A stretch of 18,159 nucleotides of DNA from Candidatus Puniceispirillum sp. (lineage in GTDB: Bacteria > Pseudomonadota > Alphaproteobacteria > Puniceispirillales > Puniceispirillaceae), in the NCBI GenBank assembly GCA_018668795.1, contig JABJBD010000190.1:1-18159 (forward strand). Direction: 5' to 3'. Positions 8,514-16,016 of the stretch are shown in pieces. Positions within the stretch are counted from its first letter, which is position 1, and every line of letters starts with the position of its first letter. The position numbers and the translations under genes are program-made. Under the pieces are notes generated by a model, which was not told the origin of the DNA, made no database searches, and worked only from the letters and a program-made list of their open reading frames with translations.

Positions 8514-8787
8514 TTTGTTCTGCCTCGTCGCCTGCGTCAGGGTTTTCAACATTGTCATCCGATATGTCACTATCAGCTTTTTTGACATCTCTATCTTGTG
8601 AACGTTTGCTTTGAGCGACCAGAATGCCAGCAAGACCAACAGCCAACCCGCCCAACACAGCACCAGCAACATGGCTGTGACCAGCCAATTCACCAAAATG
8701 ACCAAGATGGGCAAAAGCAGGCACAGCGATCAGGTTACACGTAATGCCGCAACCAAATATAAAAAAGCGGGAACTATTTCTATGCAT
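8506..8787 (-). CDS. Small exported or membrane-anchored protein with post-signal His motif, DUF6732-like
   Basis: No reaction is known to me. The 93-residue protein has a basic start (MHRNSSR), a hydrophobic stretch and an AFA cleavage-like site near residue 25. Then come the mature N-terminus HLGHFGELAGHSH, one predicted membrane helix (about residues 40-58, GAVLGGLAVGLAGILVA) and a charged tail rich in Asp, Glu and Lys. From memory it resembles the small DUF6732 proteins found in alphaproteobacterial cobalamin clusters; a profile search is needed to confirm this. The exposed His residues could bind cobalt or another metal in the periplasm, and HupE in this window also has His directly behind its signal peptide. 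Its TGA lies inside the cbiX start region (8-base overlap), so the two are coupled. It is the first gene of the minus-strand run to cobM. The Shine-Dalgarno match is weak. Confidence 0.72.
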   Translation of the reverse strand: MHRNSSRFFIFGCGITCNLIAVPAFAHLGHFGELAGHSHVAGAVLGGLAVGLAGILVAQSKRSQDRDVKKADSDISDDNVENPDAGDEAEQNA

Positions 8788-8925
8788 ATATATCTCACAT
8801 CAAAAATGGCCAAACCATGGATTTGTGGAGATATGCTAGATATGGAAGCAAAGCGCAAAACTAGGATCACAGCCATGTTGCTGTTTCATAGACCTTGGCC
8901 CGGGGCCCGGAATTGGATGCCTGAT

Positions 8926-9057
8926 TTAGGTACACCGCACCGGAATCGCTTTCATCTTGTTAACAAGTCCACCGTCCTTGTCTATGCATACTAGGAAGTT
9001 GCGGTAATTACAATTACCCATAAACGCCATTAATTGAGCGAATTGGAACATGCGCAT
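8926..9057 (-). CDS. Doubtful 43-codon small ORF in the divergent region
   Basis: The frame opens MRMFQFAQLMAFMG and ends with ...MKAIPVRCT and a stop. An AAGGGG ribosome-site-like sequence at 9067-9072 lies 9 bases before the ATG. It would encode three Cys residues (16, 24, 42). After the stop the same frame stays open for about 30 further codons before the next stop. Against coding: it uses CTA, GTA, ATA, CGG and GGA codons that look less common in the neighbouring cob genes, I recognise no family, and it overlaps the likely cobD promoter. The palindrome at 8956-8967 reads Leu-Val-Asn-Lys on either strand, so part of the protein-like look is a by-product of the repeat. It could be a leader peptide, a decayed gene fragment or chance. 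Confidence 0.2.
   Translation of the reverse strand: MRMFQFAQLMAFMGNCNYRNFLVCIDKDGGLVNKMKAIPVRCT
8956..8967. repeat. Perfect 12-bp palindrome CTTGTTAACAAG
   Basis: Every base pairs with its partner on the other half, with no spacer, as in a dimeric regulator site. It lies about 170 bases upstream of the small exported protein gene and about 160 bases upstream of cobD, in the shared control region. No regulator gene is in the window, so the operator role is inference. Confidence 0.4.
9003..9018. repeat. Inverted repeat GGTAATT-AC-AATTACC
   Basis: Two 7-base arms are perfectly complementary around a 2-base centre. It sits about 108 bases upstream of the cobD ATG and 35 bases from the palindrome at 8956-8967. 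The size and spacing fit a dimeric helix-turn-helix operator, and the arms are AT-rich. No function can be assigned from sequence alone. Confidence 0.4.
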
Positions 9058-9086
9058 TGAGCCACGCCCCTTATATCGCTTAATAT
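9057..9086 (+). promoter_or_regulatory. Candidate sigma-70 promoter for cobD
   Basis: TTGAGC at 9057-9062 and TAATAT at 9081-9086 are 18 bases apart. Transcription would start near 9093, giving a leader of roughly 33 bases before the cobD ATG. The two inverted repeats lie just upstream, where an activator or repressor could act. This is only a consensus-like match in an AT-rich region. Confidence 0.3.
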
Positions 9087-9125
9087 CACGGCGAAAACAT
9101 ATCGTTAGCGGAACATTTCATCCTG

Positions 9126-10100
9126 ATGCCATTACTTTCCGACATTGAATTGAGAGCACTTGTTCTGATTGCGGCTATCTTGATTGACAGGGTGCTTGGC
9201 GAGCCAGCGCTTTTATGGCGGCATTTTCCACATCCAGTTGTTGTTTTTGGGAAATTGATAGGCTTTCTTGAGCAACGTCTTAATCAAAAAAATAAAAAAT
9301 GGACTGGTAAAAGGCGGCGCATACATGGCGTGCTGGCGATAACTATTCTGATGATCAGTTCTGGAATTACGGGATATATGGCATCTTTTGGCGGACTGAT
9401 TGCCGATATTATTATCGTCACCGTCCTGCTTGCTGGCAAATCATTACATGAACATATAGATGCAGTTGCCCATGCCTTGCGCCGCGATATTACATCTGCC
9501 CGCAAAGCTGTTGGTATGATTGTCGGGCGCCGAACTGACAAATTAGATGAACATGAAATAGCGCGTGCTGCCATCGAAACAGGTGCCGAGAATCTGTCAG
9601 ATGGCGTTTTTGCCCCTGCTATATGGTATCTAGCTTTTGGTTTGCCTGGCATTCTTATTTATAAAATGACAAATACCGCTGACAGCATGATCGGTTATAA
9701 AAATGCACGATATTATGCTTTTGGTTATGGTGCGGCAAAATTCGATGATCTGTTAAACTATGTTCCAGCACGTCTGACGGCACTATTCATTAGCCTAGCT
9801 GGAATTTTAACTGGCAAGTTTCGCTTGTCTAACGTGCATAGAATTGCCCCAGATGCGCACACGCATAATTCGCCAAATGCAGGCTGGCCAGAAGCCGCTA
9901 TGGCATATGCGCTTGGTATCTGGCTGGCAGGATCACGATATTATGGAAACCGACTGGTTGATGCCCCTCGTATGAATATTGAAGGATGTTTGGTCAAAAC
10001 AGACGACATCAAGAAATCGCTGTGGATATTGACGCTTTCGCAAATACTGTTTCTGGTTGTTATTGCATTATTGTTGATATGGCGACACGCATCTATCTAG
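9126..10100 (+). CDS. cobD: Adenosylcobinamide-phosphate synthase (CobD/CbiB)
   Basis: An inner-membrane enzyme that joins adenosylcobyric acid to aminopropanol, or its phosphate, to form (adenosyl)cobinamide (phosphate). The 324 residues carry family signatures: DRVLGEPALLWRHFPHPVVVFGK near residues 21-43, GRRTDKLDEHEIARAAIETGAENLSDGVFAP in the middle, and TADSMIGYKN...FGYGAAKFDDLLNYVPARLTA after it. The later segments NAGWPEAAMAYALG and a C-terminal hydrophobic helix are also present. Several membrane helices are visible, including residues 9-20, about 70-100 and about 300-318. It is the only plus-strand gene in the right half. The ATG follows a weak ribosome site. Its stop shares CTAG with the stop of convergent cobQ, so there is no room for a terminator. 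Length and motifs are normal. Confidence 0.95.
   Translation: MPLLSDIELRALVLIAAILIDRVLGEPALLWRHFPHPVVVFGKLIGFLEQRLNQKNKKWTGKRRRIHGVLAITILMISSGITGYMASFGGLIADIIIVTVLLAGKSLHEHIDAVAHALRRDITSARKAVGMIVGRRTDKLDEHEIARAAIETGAENLSDGVFAPAIWYLAFGLPGILIYKMTNTADSMIGYKNARYYAFGYGAAKFDDLLNYVPARLTALFISLAGILTGKFRLSNVHRIAPDAHTHNSPNAGWPEAAMAYALGIWLAGSRYYGNRLVDAPRMNIEGCLVKTDDIKKSLWILTLSQILFLVVIALLLIWRHASI
10097..10100. other. Shared CTAG stop overlap of convergent cobD and cobQ
   Basis: The palindrome CTAG supplies TAG to cobD on the plus strand and TAG to cobQ on the minus strand. The two reading frames overlap by four bases and no intergenic sequence remains. Any transcription end signal for either gene must lie inside the other gene. 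Confidence 0.9.
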
Positions 10101-11608
10101 GGCGTTTTAGTAAGACCCGCAATTTTGGCAATTTTATCCATATCAAGATGCGTTGCTATATGCGCCGCCAATTTATCCAAAATTTCATCTACCAGATCAT
10201 TATAATTGATCTGACTTTCTGTTCCACCAAGTTGGCGCATGAAGGACGTACGAAATTCATTACTGCTGAAAATGCCATGCACATAACTGCCCGCGACAAG
10301 ACCGCTTGGCGATATAGCACCTTCAGGGCGTCCATCAATCATCAGCAAGGGGCGTTCTCTATCTTTACCTTGGGTTCTGCCAACATGAATTTCATAACCC
10401 GAAACCGGAACGCCGCCATCTAATGTTGTAGCGGTAACATGTCGGACGGTTTTATCATCTGCCAGAAATGTCTCGACATCCAGCAAGCCGAGCCCCTCTG
10501 CTGATCCTGCTTTGCCTTCAATAGCATGCGGGTCATGCACCCATTTACCAAGCATCTGATAACCGCCACATAGTCCCAATACACGGCCACCACGCCGGAC
10601 ATGTCCGATGATATCGGCATCCCACCCTTGCTGGCGAATAAAGGCAAGATCGGAAATTGTCGCCTTTGAGCCGGGTAATAGAATAACATCGGCATCAGCA
10701 GGAATAACATCTCCTGCCTGAACAAGCGCCAGATCAATCCCGGGTTCAGCCGATAAAGGATCAAGGTCATCAAAATTGGCAATACGGCGCAGAACTGGCA
10801 CAACAATTTTCAAGGCTTTATCTGATTTGCCAGCCGAATGCGATGATTCTATATCAAGTATGTCTTCAGCGGGTAACAGCCGCGCGTCAGAAAACCACGG
10901 CAAAATACCAACCCCATCCCATTTGGTGTGGGATTCGATAATTTTCATGCCCTCACTAAATAGATTAGTATCACCGCGAAATTTATTGATTATAAACCCT
11001 TTTATCAAATTTGAATCCATATCATCAAGCACCATTTCCGTGCCAACTAGACTGGCAATAACACCGCCTCGATCAATATCACCAACAAGAATAACGGGAA
11101 TATTTGCTGCCTGTGCAAAGCCCATATTGGCGATGTCACCAGCACGTAAATTGACTTCTGCCGGACTGCCTGCGCCTTCAACAATGACTAGGTCAACTGA
11201 CGTGGCAAGCTGATCGTAACTGTCCATCACACGCGGCAATAATGTCGCTTTATGTGTTCCGTATTCCTTTGCACGCATACTGCCAAAGCGTTTTCCCTGA
11301 ACTATGATCTGTGCACCAGTATCTGTTTCAGGTTTTAATAAAACTGGATTCATATGAACCGAAGGCGCAACCCGGCAAGCCAAAGCTTGCAACGCCTGCG
11401 CACGCCCAATTTCGCCACCATCATCAGTGGCCGCCGCATTGTTCGACATATTCTGTGGTTTAAATGGACGTACCGTTAGCCCCTGATTAGCAAAATAACG
11501 GCATAAGCCAGCGACCAACACCGATTTGCCAACATTTGAGCCAGCACCCTGAATCATTACGCACGGTGTTGGAGAACGTGGTGATGATGGCGCCGACAGG
11601 TCAACCAT
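10097..11608 (-). CDS. cobQ: Cobyric acid synthase
   Basis: A glutamine- and ATP-dependent amidotransferase that amidates the b, d, e and g side chains of adenosylcobyrinic acid a,c-diamide, giving adenosylcobyric acid. The 503 residues show the ATPase P-loop GAGSNVGKS (21-29), FKPQNMSNNAA (about 49-59), VEGAGSPAEVNL (about 143-154) and GDIDRGG. The glutaminase domain has nucleophile Cys347 in GLCGGYQMLG, then GYEIHVGRT (about 404-412) and catalytic His444 in GSYVHGIF. GYEIHVGRT and GSYVHGIF distinguish it from CobB. The ATG shares one base with the cobO stop (TAATG). It is the last gene of the cobWNOQ run and ends in a 4-base overlap with convergent cobD. Confidence 0.97.
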   Translation of the reverse strand: MVDLSAPSSPRSPTPCVMIQGAGSNVGKSVLVAGLCRYFANQGLTVRPFKPQNMSNNAAATDDGGEIGRAQALQALACRVAPSVHMNPVLLKPETDTGAQIIVQGKRFGSMRAKEYGTHKATLLPRVMDSYDQLATSVDLVIVEGAGSPAEVNLRAGDIANMGFAQAANIPVILVGDIDRGGVIASLVGTEMVLDDMDSNLIKGFIINKFRGDTNLFSEGMKIIESHTKWDGVGILPWFSDARLLPAEDILDIESSHSAGKSDKALKIVVPVLRRIANFDDLDPLSAEPGIDLALVQAGDVIPADADVILLPGSKATISDLAFIRQQGWDADIIGHVRRGGRVLGLCGGYQMLGKWVHDPHAIEGKAGSAEGLGLLDVETFLADDKTVRHVTATTLDGGVPVSGYEIHVGRTQGKDRERPLLMIDGRPEGAISPSGLVAGSYVHGIFSSNEFRTSFMRQLGGTESQINYNDLVDEILDKLAAHIATHLDMDKIAKIAGLTKTP

Positions 11609-12231
11609 TAAAATTCAACGCCAATCTGAGCCTTTATGCCTGAACGGAACGGATGCTTGATGAGCGACATATCAGTGACAAGATCAGCAATTTCAATCAA
11701 TTCTTCAGCCGCATTGCGCCCCGTTAGGACAACATGTGTCATATCAGGCTTTTTGGTTTGCAAAAAGGTGATCACTTCATCAAGCGGAATGTAACCATAA
11801 CGAAGGGCAATATTGATCTCATCAAGCAACACCATTGTATTTCTATCATCAAGAATTAGTGTCTTTGCTTTTTCCCAGGCGGCTGTGGCGGCGGCAATAT
11901 CGCGCTCTTTATCCTGAGTTTCCCATGTAAAGCCCTCACCCATGGTATAAAACTGGCATAAATCACCAAAATGAGCCGTGATCAGGTTTCGTTCACCTGT
12001 ATCCATCCCACCTTTGATAAATTGAACAACAGCACAAGGCATCTGATGCGCGATGCACCGAAAAATCATGCCAAAGGCGGCGGATGATTTGCCCTTACCT
12101 TTGCCTGTATTGACAATGATCAGGCCTTTCTCCTGTATCTTGCTGGCCATGATCTTGTCACGCGCCTGTTTTTTCTTCGCCATCTTGCTGTTATGGCGGT
12201 CAATGTCATTCGGCACCTGATCATCATTCAT
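11608..12231 (-). CDS. cobO: Cob(I)yrinic acid a,c-diamide adenosyltransferase (CobA/CobO/BtuR type)
   Basis: It transfers the 5'-deoxyadenosyl group of ATP to the cobalt of cob(I)yrinic acid a,c-diamide in the cytoplasm. The 207 residues contain the P-loop NTGKGKGKSSAA (41-52), VVQFIKGG (about 68-75), LLDEINIALRYGY (about 135-147), VVLTGRNA (about 167-174) and the diagnostic end KHPFRSGIKAQIGVEF. The start lies in an ATGA overlap with cobN, and its ribosome site AAGGAGGAG lies inside the last cobN codons, about 8 bases upstream. The Lys-rich N-terminal extension before residue 35 is usual for the family. The cobalt reductase that must precede this step is not in the window. Confidence 0.97.
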   Translation of the reverse strand: MNDDQVPNDIDRHNSKMAKKKQARDKIMASKIQEKGLIIVNTGKGKGKSSAAFGMIFRCIAHQMPCAVVQFIKGGMDTGERNLITAHFGDLCQFYTMGEGFTWETQDKERDIAAATAAWEKAKTLILDDRNTMVLLDEINIALRYGYIPLDEVITFLQTKKPDMTHVVLTGRNAAEELIEIADLVTDMSLIKHPFRSGIKAQIGVEF

Positions 12232-15200
12232 GTTAGGCTCCTCCTTCGTTTCTCAAGCTCAGCTTGCACGCTATTACGTCTTGGTGTCCATAGGCCGCGG
12301 GCGATTGCCTCTTCAAAGCGTGCCAGCATATCGTCATAGGCCGCATCATTAGCCGTTTCAAGAAAATCGCGCACTAGGTCATCTTCTATATAGGCTTCAT
12401 AAAGTGCGGTGAAATGATGTTCATCAACCATCCGTGTTGTTGCGGCAAAAGCAAACAGATAATCAACTGTTGCCAGCATTTCAAAAGCACCCTTATAGCC
12501 ATGCCGCATGGCACCAGCGATCCATTTAGGATTACTGGCGCGCCCCCTGACGACACGACTGATTTCTTCGGCAAGGCTTCGAATCACAGGGCGCTCAGGC
12601 AACGAGTGATCATTATGATATATCGGCACATCTCGCCCTGACAGATGCGCCACTGCGGCAGACAGACCGCCAGCAAATTGGTAATAATCATCACTATCAA
12701 GAATGTCATGTTCACGATTATCCTGATTATGCAATACCGCATCCGACGAAGCCAATCGTGCCTCTAGCGCATCGCGGGCATCAACGCCTGATAATTGTTC
12801 GCCATAAGCATAGGAAGACCATGTCAGGAATGCTTCGGCAAAATCAGCACGCTGTTCCCAGATACCTTCATCAATCAGAGTTTGCAGACCTGCACCATAG
12901 GCACCTGGCTTGGCGCTGAAGATGCGCATGGTGCTTTGGCGTATAGCCTCTTTTTGCGATACACCATTGGCTGTCAGTTTTTCTGACTCGGCACGCGCAG
13001 CGGCGGCAAGCGGATTTTGGTCATCAGGTTCGTCTAGTGACGCTACCGCCTGAACAGCACGGTCAATAAGGCTCATCTGCGCGGGAAAGGCATCGCGGAA
13101 AAACCCTGAACAACGCAATGAAATATCAATGCGGGGGCGTCCTAATACCGCTAGGGGCATAATGTCAAACCCCGTTACGCGGCGCGAATTATTATCCCAA
13201 ACTGGTTGCACCCCCATCAAGGCTAGTGCCTGAGCGATGTCATCACCGCCAGTGCGCATGTTTGATGTGCCCCATGCCGATAGCACCATTGCCTTTGGCC
13301 AATTCCCATGATCGAGCAGATACCGGTCAAGCAAGGCATTTGCCGACGCCCAGCCCAGACGCCATGCAACAGGCGTTGGCAAAGCGCGGCTATCAATTGA
13401 AAAGAAATTGCGACCTGTTGGCAAAACTTCAGGGCGGCCACGTGTCGGCGCGCCAGATGCACCTGCCGGCACAAACTGTCCAGCAAGGCCGCGTTGCAAA
13501 GACTCTGCCTCAGCATGGCCACACGCATTTAATGATGCGCGAATTGAATCCAACCCATGAGCCAGCACCATTGCCGACGCTGGACCGGGCGGATCAATAT
13601 CACCAGCAACCAGTGCCAGTGCAAGCGCATCAAGACGTTCAACAGTATCGCCATGACTTCGCCAAACAGTATCAAGCAGATTATCAAGAATAGACGGGTG
13701 CGCGCCCAACCATGGGGTGGCGCGTTCGGTCGTTAGTGGATCAAATAGATCATCATCGCCCGACAGCCCCAGATCATCAGCCAAAGCACGAATCAATGAC
13801 CCATGCTTTCCCTCACCATCATTTCGGGGGGTCCGCAAAATTTGCACGAGCAACGCGTTCAGCAAGTCATGCGCGGCATTACGGCCAAAAATATGCAAGC
13901 CATCACGGATTTGCAGTTCCTTAATGTCACATAGGAAATTATCAAGTTTCAGCAGTTTTTCGCCAGCATCATCATCCGGCAGAATACCACAATCTTTGGC
14001 CAAGCCAGCCCGTTCAGCATCGATGAGAATATCTTGCAATAGCGCCGCAGAACGGGCTTTATCCATGCCAGCCGCTTCGTAATATTCATCCATCTGTGAC
14101 TCGATTGCCGCCATGATTCCATGCGAGTCAGCATTTGTCATAGGAGGTGTCAGGTGATCAAGTATAACCGCCGCACTGCGCCGTTTTGCCTGCGCCCCCT
14201 CACCCGGGTCATTTACAATAAAGGGATATAAATGCGGTACCACCCCCAGAACAGCCTCAGGGTAGCATGATGAGCTCAAAGCAAGCGCCTTGCCAGGCAG
14301 CCATTCCAGATTGCCATGCTTGCCAAAATGGATAACGGCATCCATGCCCCAGATTTCACGCAACCAAATATAAAAAGCGAAATAATTATGTGGGGGCACC
14401 AAATCAGGCGCGTGATACGTCGCCTTTGGATCTATATTATACCCCCGTGCTGGCTGTACGCCAACGACGGCATTACCAAAGGTCAGAACCGGAATACGAA
14501 ATACCGTGCCATCAAACATAGGGTCATTGTCAGGTGCACCCCATCGTTCCGTTACCGCAATACGCACATCATCTGGCAATGACGCAAAGGCGTGAACATA
14601 GTCATCATGAGCCAGCGTTACAAAGGACTGCCGGCCTTGCCAACCTGCATTTGTTGGCCCCGCGCGTAGGGCAGATATTAACTTGGCACTTGAGTCCGGT
14701 AAATCAGTGATCGTATAGCCCGCAACCTGTAAATCGCGCAACGCCTGAAACGCACTTTCCGGCGTATCAAGCCCAACCCCATTAGCAATGCGTCCATCCT
14801 TGTTTGGATAATTAGCAAGGATAAGAGCAATCTTTTTGTCAGCCGGTTTTATATAGCGTAACGCACACCATTTTGCCGCTAATGTGGCAACAAATTTGAC
14901 ACGCTCTGGCACCAACACATAATGCGTTGTCATGGCATGCGTGACCGGATCTTTGCTAAGCGGCTTTTTAAAGGCAATGGCACGCGATAGAATCCGACCA
15001 TCCAACTCGGGCAATGCCACATTCATTGCCAGATCACGCGCGGTCAGACCTGCCGAATTATCCTGCCAATCAGACACGCGGTTTGACGCCAGAACCACCT
15101 GAAATACAGGGGCATCCACCACGCCAAAAGGCCCTGCTGAACGCATGTTTTGTTCACCTGGGCGGGCTTTATCAACAGCTGATGGATCAGACACAGCAAA

Positions 15201-16016
15201 AGAGGTCATGTTTAAAATCACATCCGCTTTTGCACTGCGCAGACATTCGGCAACAATACCAGCTGTTTGTGCTTCCTTGAGACTGGAGGCAAAAATAGGA
15301 AGTGGATTCATCCCTGCCGCAATACAAGCATCGATCAACCCGTCGATAGGTGCCAGATCACCTGCCTGTACAAGCGCCCGGTAAAATACCAGTGCCGCCA
15401 CAGGCCTTGTTTTATCCTGCCAATGCGACTGGATAGTGGCAAAGTCTGGTAGATCATCATGCGGCCAATAAAGACCTGCACGAAGTAATGGCCTAGCTGG
15501 TGGGGCGTTATTGGTGTTATCGGCAATGTCATGAAGGCGCAGAAAGAAAGCCTCGGCGTTCATTAAACCGCCACCGTCAAGATAACCAGCAAGGTCAGCG
15601 CATACCGACGCATCAACCGACGACAAATAATCAAGTTCGGCATCGGGTTTACCATCACCAGAAATGAAAATGACTTTGGTATCTGTCGCTTGAGCAAGCT
15701 GGCGTAATTGTTGGGTACCATAAGTCCAGTAAGATGCACCCCCAAGCAACCGCACAACGACAATGCGTGCTTTAGTAGCGGTTTTTTCGATATACAAATC
15801 AACCGAATAGGGATGTGTCAGGCTCAGATAATTGGCAATGCGAATATCACCAATATCTGCATTCTTATGTTTCAATGATGTGGCCGCGGCAGTCAGCAAA
15901 CTGACTTCGGTGTCTGCCGATGATAAAATGATGATATCACCCGGAGGCTGGGCTAAATCAACTGCCTCTTCGGAATCATATAAGGCACCACTTTCATCAA
16001 TTTTAAGAAGATGCAT
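12228..16016 (-). CDS. cobN: Cobaltochelatase large subunit CobN
   Basis: The catalytic subunit of the aerobic, ATP-dependent cobalt chelatase CobNST, which inserts cobalt into hydrogenobyrinic acid a,c-diamide. The chosen start, ATG at 16016 (MHLLKIDESG), gives 1262 residues, close to the family's usual length of about 1250-1280. The frame is open 20 codons further up, but that stretch reads through cobW. The magnesium-chelatase-H-like core is clear: HFGKHGNLEWLPGK near residue 560, then SSSCYPEAVLG, PHLYPFIVNDPGEG and AQAKRRSAAVILDHL. Near the C-terminus come AWGTSNMRTGGDD and the NPKWIAGAMRHGYKGAFEM segment. No frameshift was seen. The AAA+ partners CobS and CobT are absent here. It overlaps cobW by 14 bases upstream and cobO by 4 downstream. 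Confidence 0.97.
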   Translation of the reverse strand: MHLLKIDESGALYDSEEAVDLAQPPGDIIILSSADTEVSLLTAAATSLKHKNADIGDIRIANYLSLTHPYSVDLYIEKTATKARIVVVRLLGGASYWTYGTQQLRQLAQATDTKVIFISGDGKPDAELDYLSSVDASVCADLAGYLDGGGLMNAEAFFLRLHDIADNTNNAPPARPLLRAGLYWPHDDLPDFATIQSHWQDKTRPVAALVFYRALVQAGDLAPIDGLIDACIAAGMNPLPIFASSLKEAQTAGIVAECLRSAKADVILNMTSFAVSDPSAVDKARPGEQNMRSAGPFGVVDAPVFQVVLASNRVSDWQDNSAGLTARDLAMNVALPELDGRILSRAIAFKKPLSKDPVTHAMTTHYVLVPERVKFVATLAAKWCALRYIKPADKKIALILANYPNKDGRIANGVGLDTPESAFQALRDLQVAGYTITDLPDSSAKLISALRAGPTNAGWQGRQSFVTLAHDDYVHAFASLPDDVRIAVTERWGAPDNDPMFDGTVFRIPVLTFGNAVVGVQPARGYNIDPKATYHAPDLVPPHNYFAFYIWLREIWGMDAVIHFGKHGNLEWLPGKALALSSSCYPEAVLGVVPHLYPFIVNDPGEGAQAKRRSAAVILDHLTPPMTNADSHGIMAAIESQMDEYYEAAGMDKARSAALLQDILIDAERAGLAKDCGILPDDDAGEKLLKLDNFLCDIKELQIRDGLHIFGRNAAHDLLNALLVQILRTPRNDGEGKHGSLIRALADDLGLSGDDDLFDPLTTERATPWLGAHPSILDNLLDTVWRSHGDTVERLDALALALVAGDIDPPGPASAMVLAHGLDSIRASLNACGHAEAESLQRGLAGQFVPAGASGAPTRGRPEVLPTGRNFFSIDSRALPTPVAWRLGWASANALLDRYLLDHGNWPKAMVLSAWGTSNMRTGGDDIAQALALMGVQPVWDNNSRRVTGFDIMPLAVLGRPRIDISLRCSGFFRDAFPAQMSLIDRAVQAVASLDEPDDQNPLAAAARAESEKLTANGVSQKEAIRQSTMRIFSAKPGAYGAGLQTLIDEGIWEQRADFAEAFLTWSSYAYGEQLSGVDARDALEARLASSDAVLHNQDNREHDILDSDDYYQFAGGLSAAVAHLSGRDVPIYHNDHSLPERPVIRSLAEEISRVVRGRASNPKWIAGAMRHGYKGAFEMLATVDYLFAFAATTRMVDEHHFTALYEAYIEDDLVRDFLETANDAAYDDMLARFEEAIARGLWTPRRNSVQAELEKRRRSLT
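12236..12244 (-). promoter_or_regulatory. Strong ribosome binding site for cobO inside the cobN 3' end
   Basis: On the minus strand AAGGAGGAGCCTAACATG places a near-perfect anti-16S match about 8 bases before the cobO ATG, within the last codons of cobN. It fixes the cobO start and suggests that ribosomes ending cobN can restart at the ATGA junction or load there afresh. It probably raises CobO output relative to CobN. Confidence 0.75.

Larger units (their letters stand above)
8788..9125. other. Divergent intergenic region between the cbiX-cobM run and cobD
   Basis: This stretch of 338 bases must hold the promoters for both neighbours. It contains perfect inverted repeats at 8956-8967 and 9003-9018, a GC-rich block around 8898-8910, and an open 43-codon frame on the minus strand (8926-9057). 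A weak minus-strand promoter candidate for the small gene and cbiX is TTGCGC (8853-8858) and CATATC (8830-8835), with a 17-base spacer. I looked for cobalamin-riboswitch landmarks (GCCACTG, GGGAA and the AGCCAGGAGACC box) on both strands and saw none. Whether the operon to cobM responds to B12 therefore cannot be read from its leader. Confidence 0.7.

Noticed and set aside
8514..8714. Upstream extension of the cbiX frame (67 extra codons with hydrophobic runs)
   Set aside because: It is antisense-free but lies out of frame over the small exported protein gene, whose signal peptide and membrane helix make better sense. The ATG at 8513 directly precedes the chelatase domain.
8611..8994. 127-codon plus-strand frame across the divergent region
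   Set aside because: It starts inside the antisense of the small exported protein gene, shows no recognisable family and has no ribosome site.
13226..13693. 155-codon plus-strand frame inside cobN
   Set aside because: It is antisense to a conserved part of CobN and is low-complexity His/Gln/Pro-rich, typical of a shadow frame.
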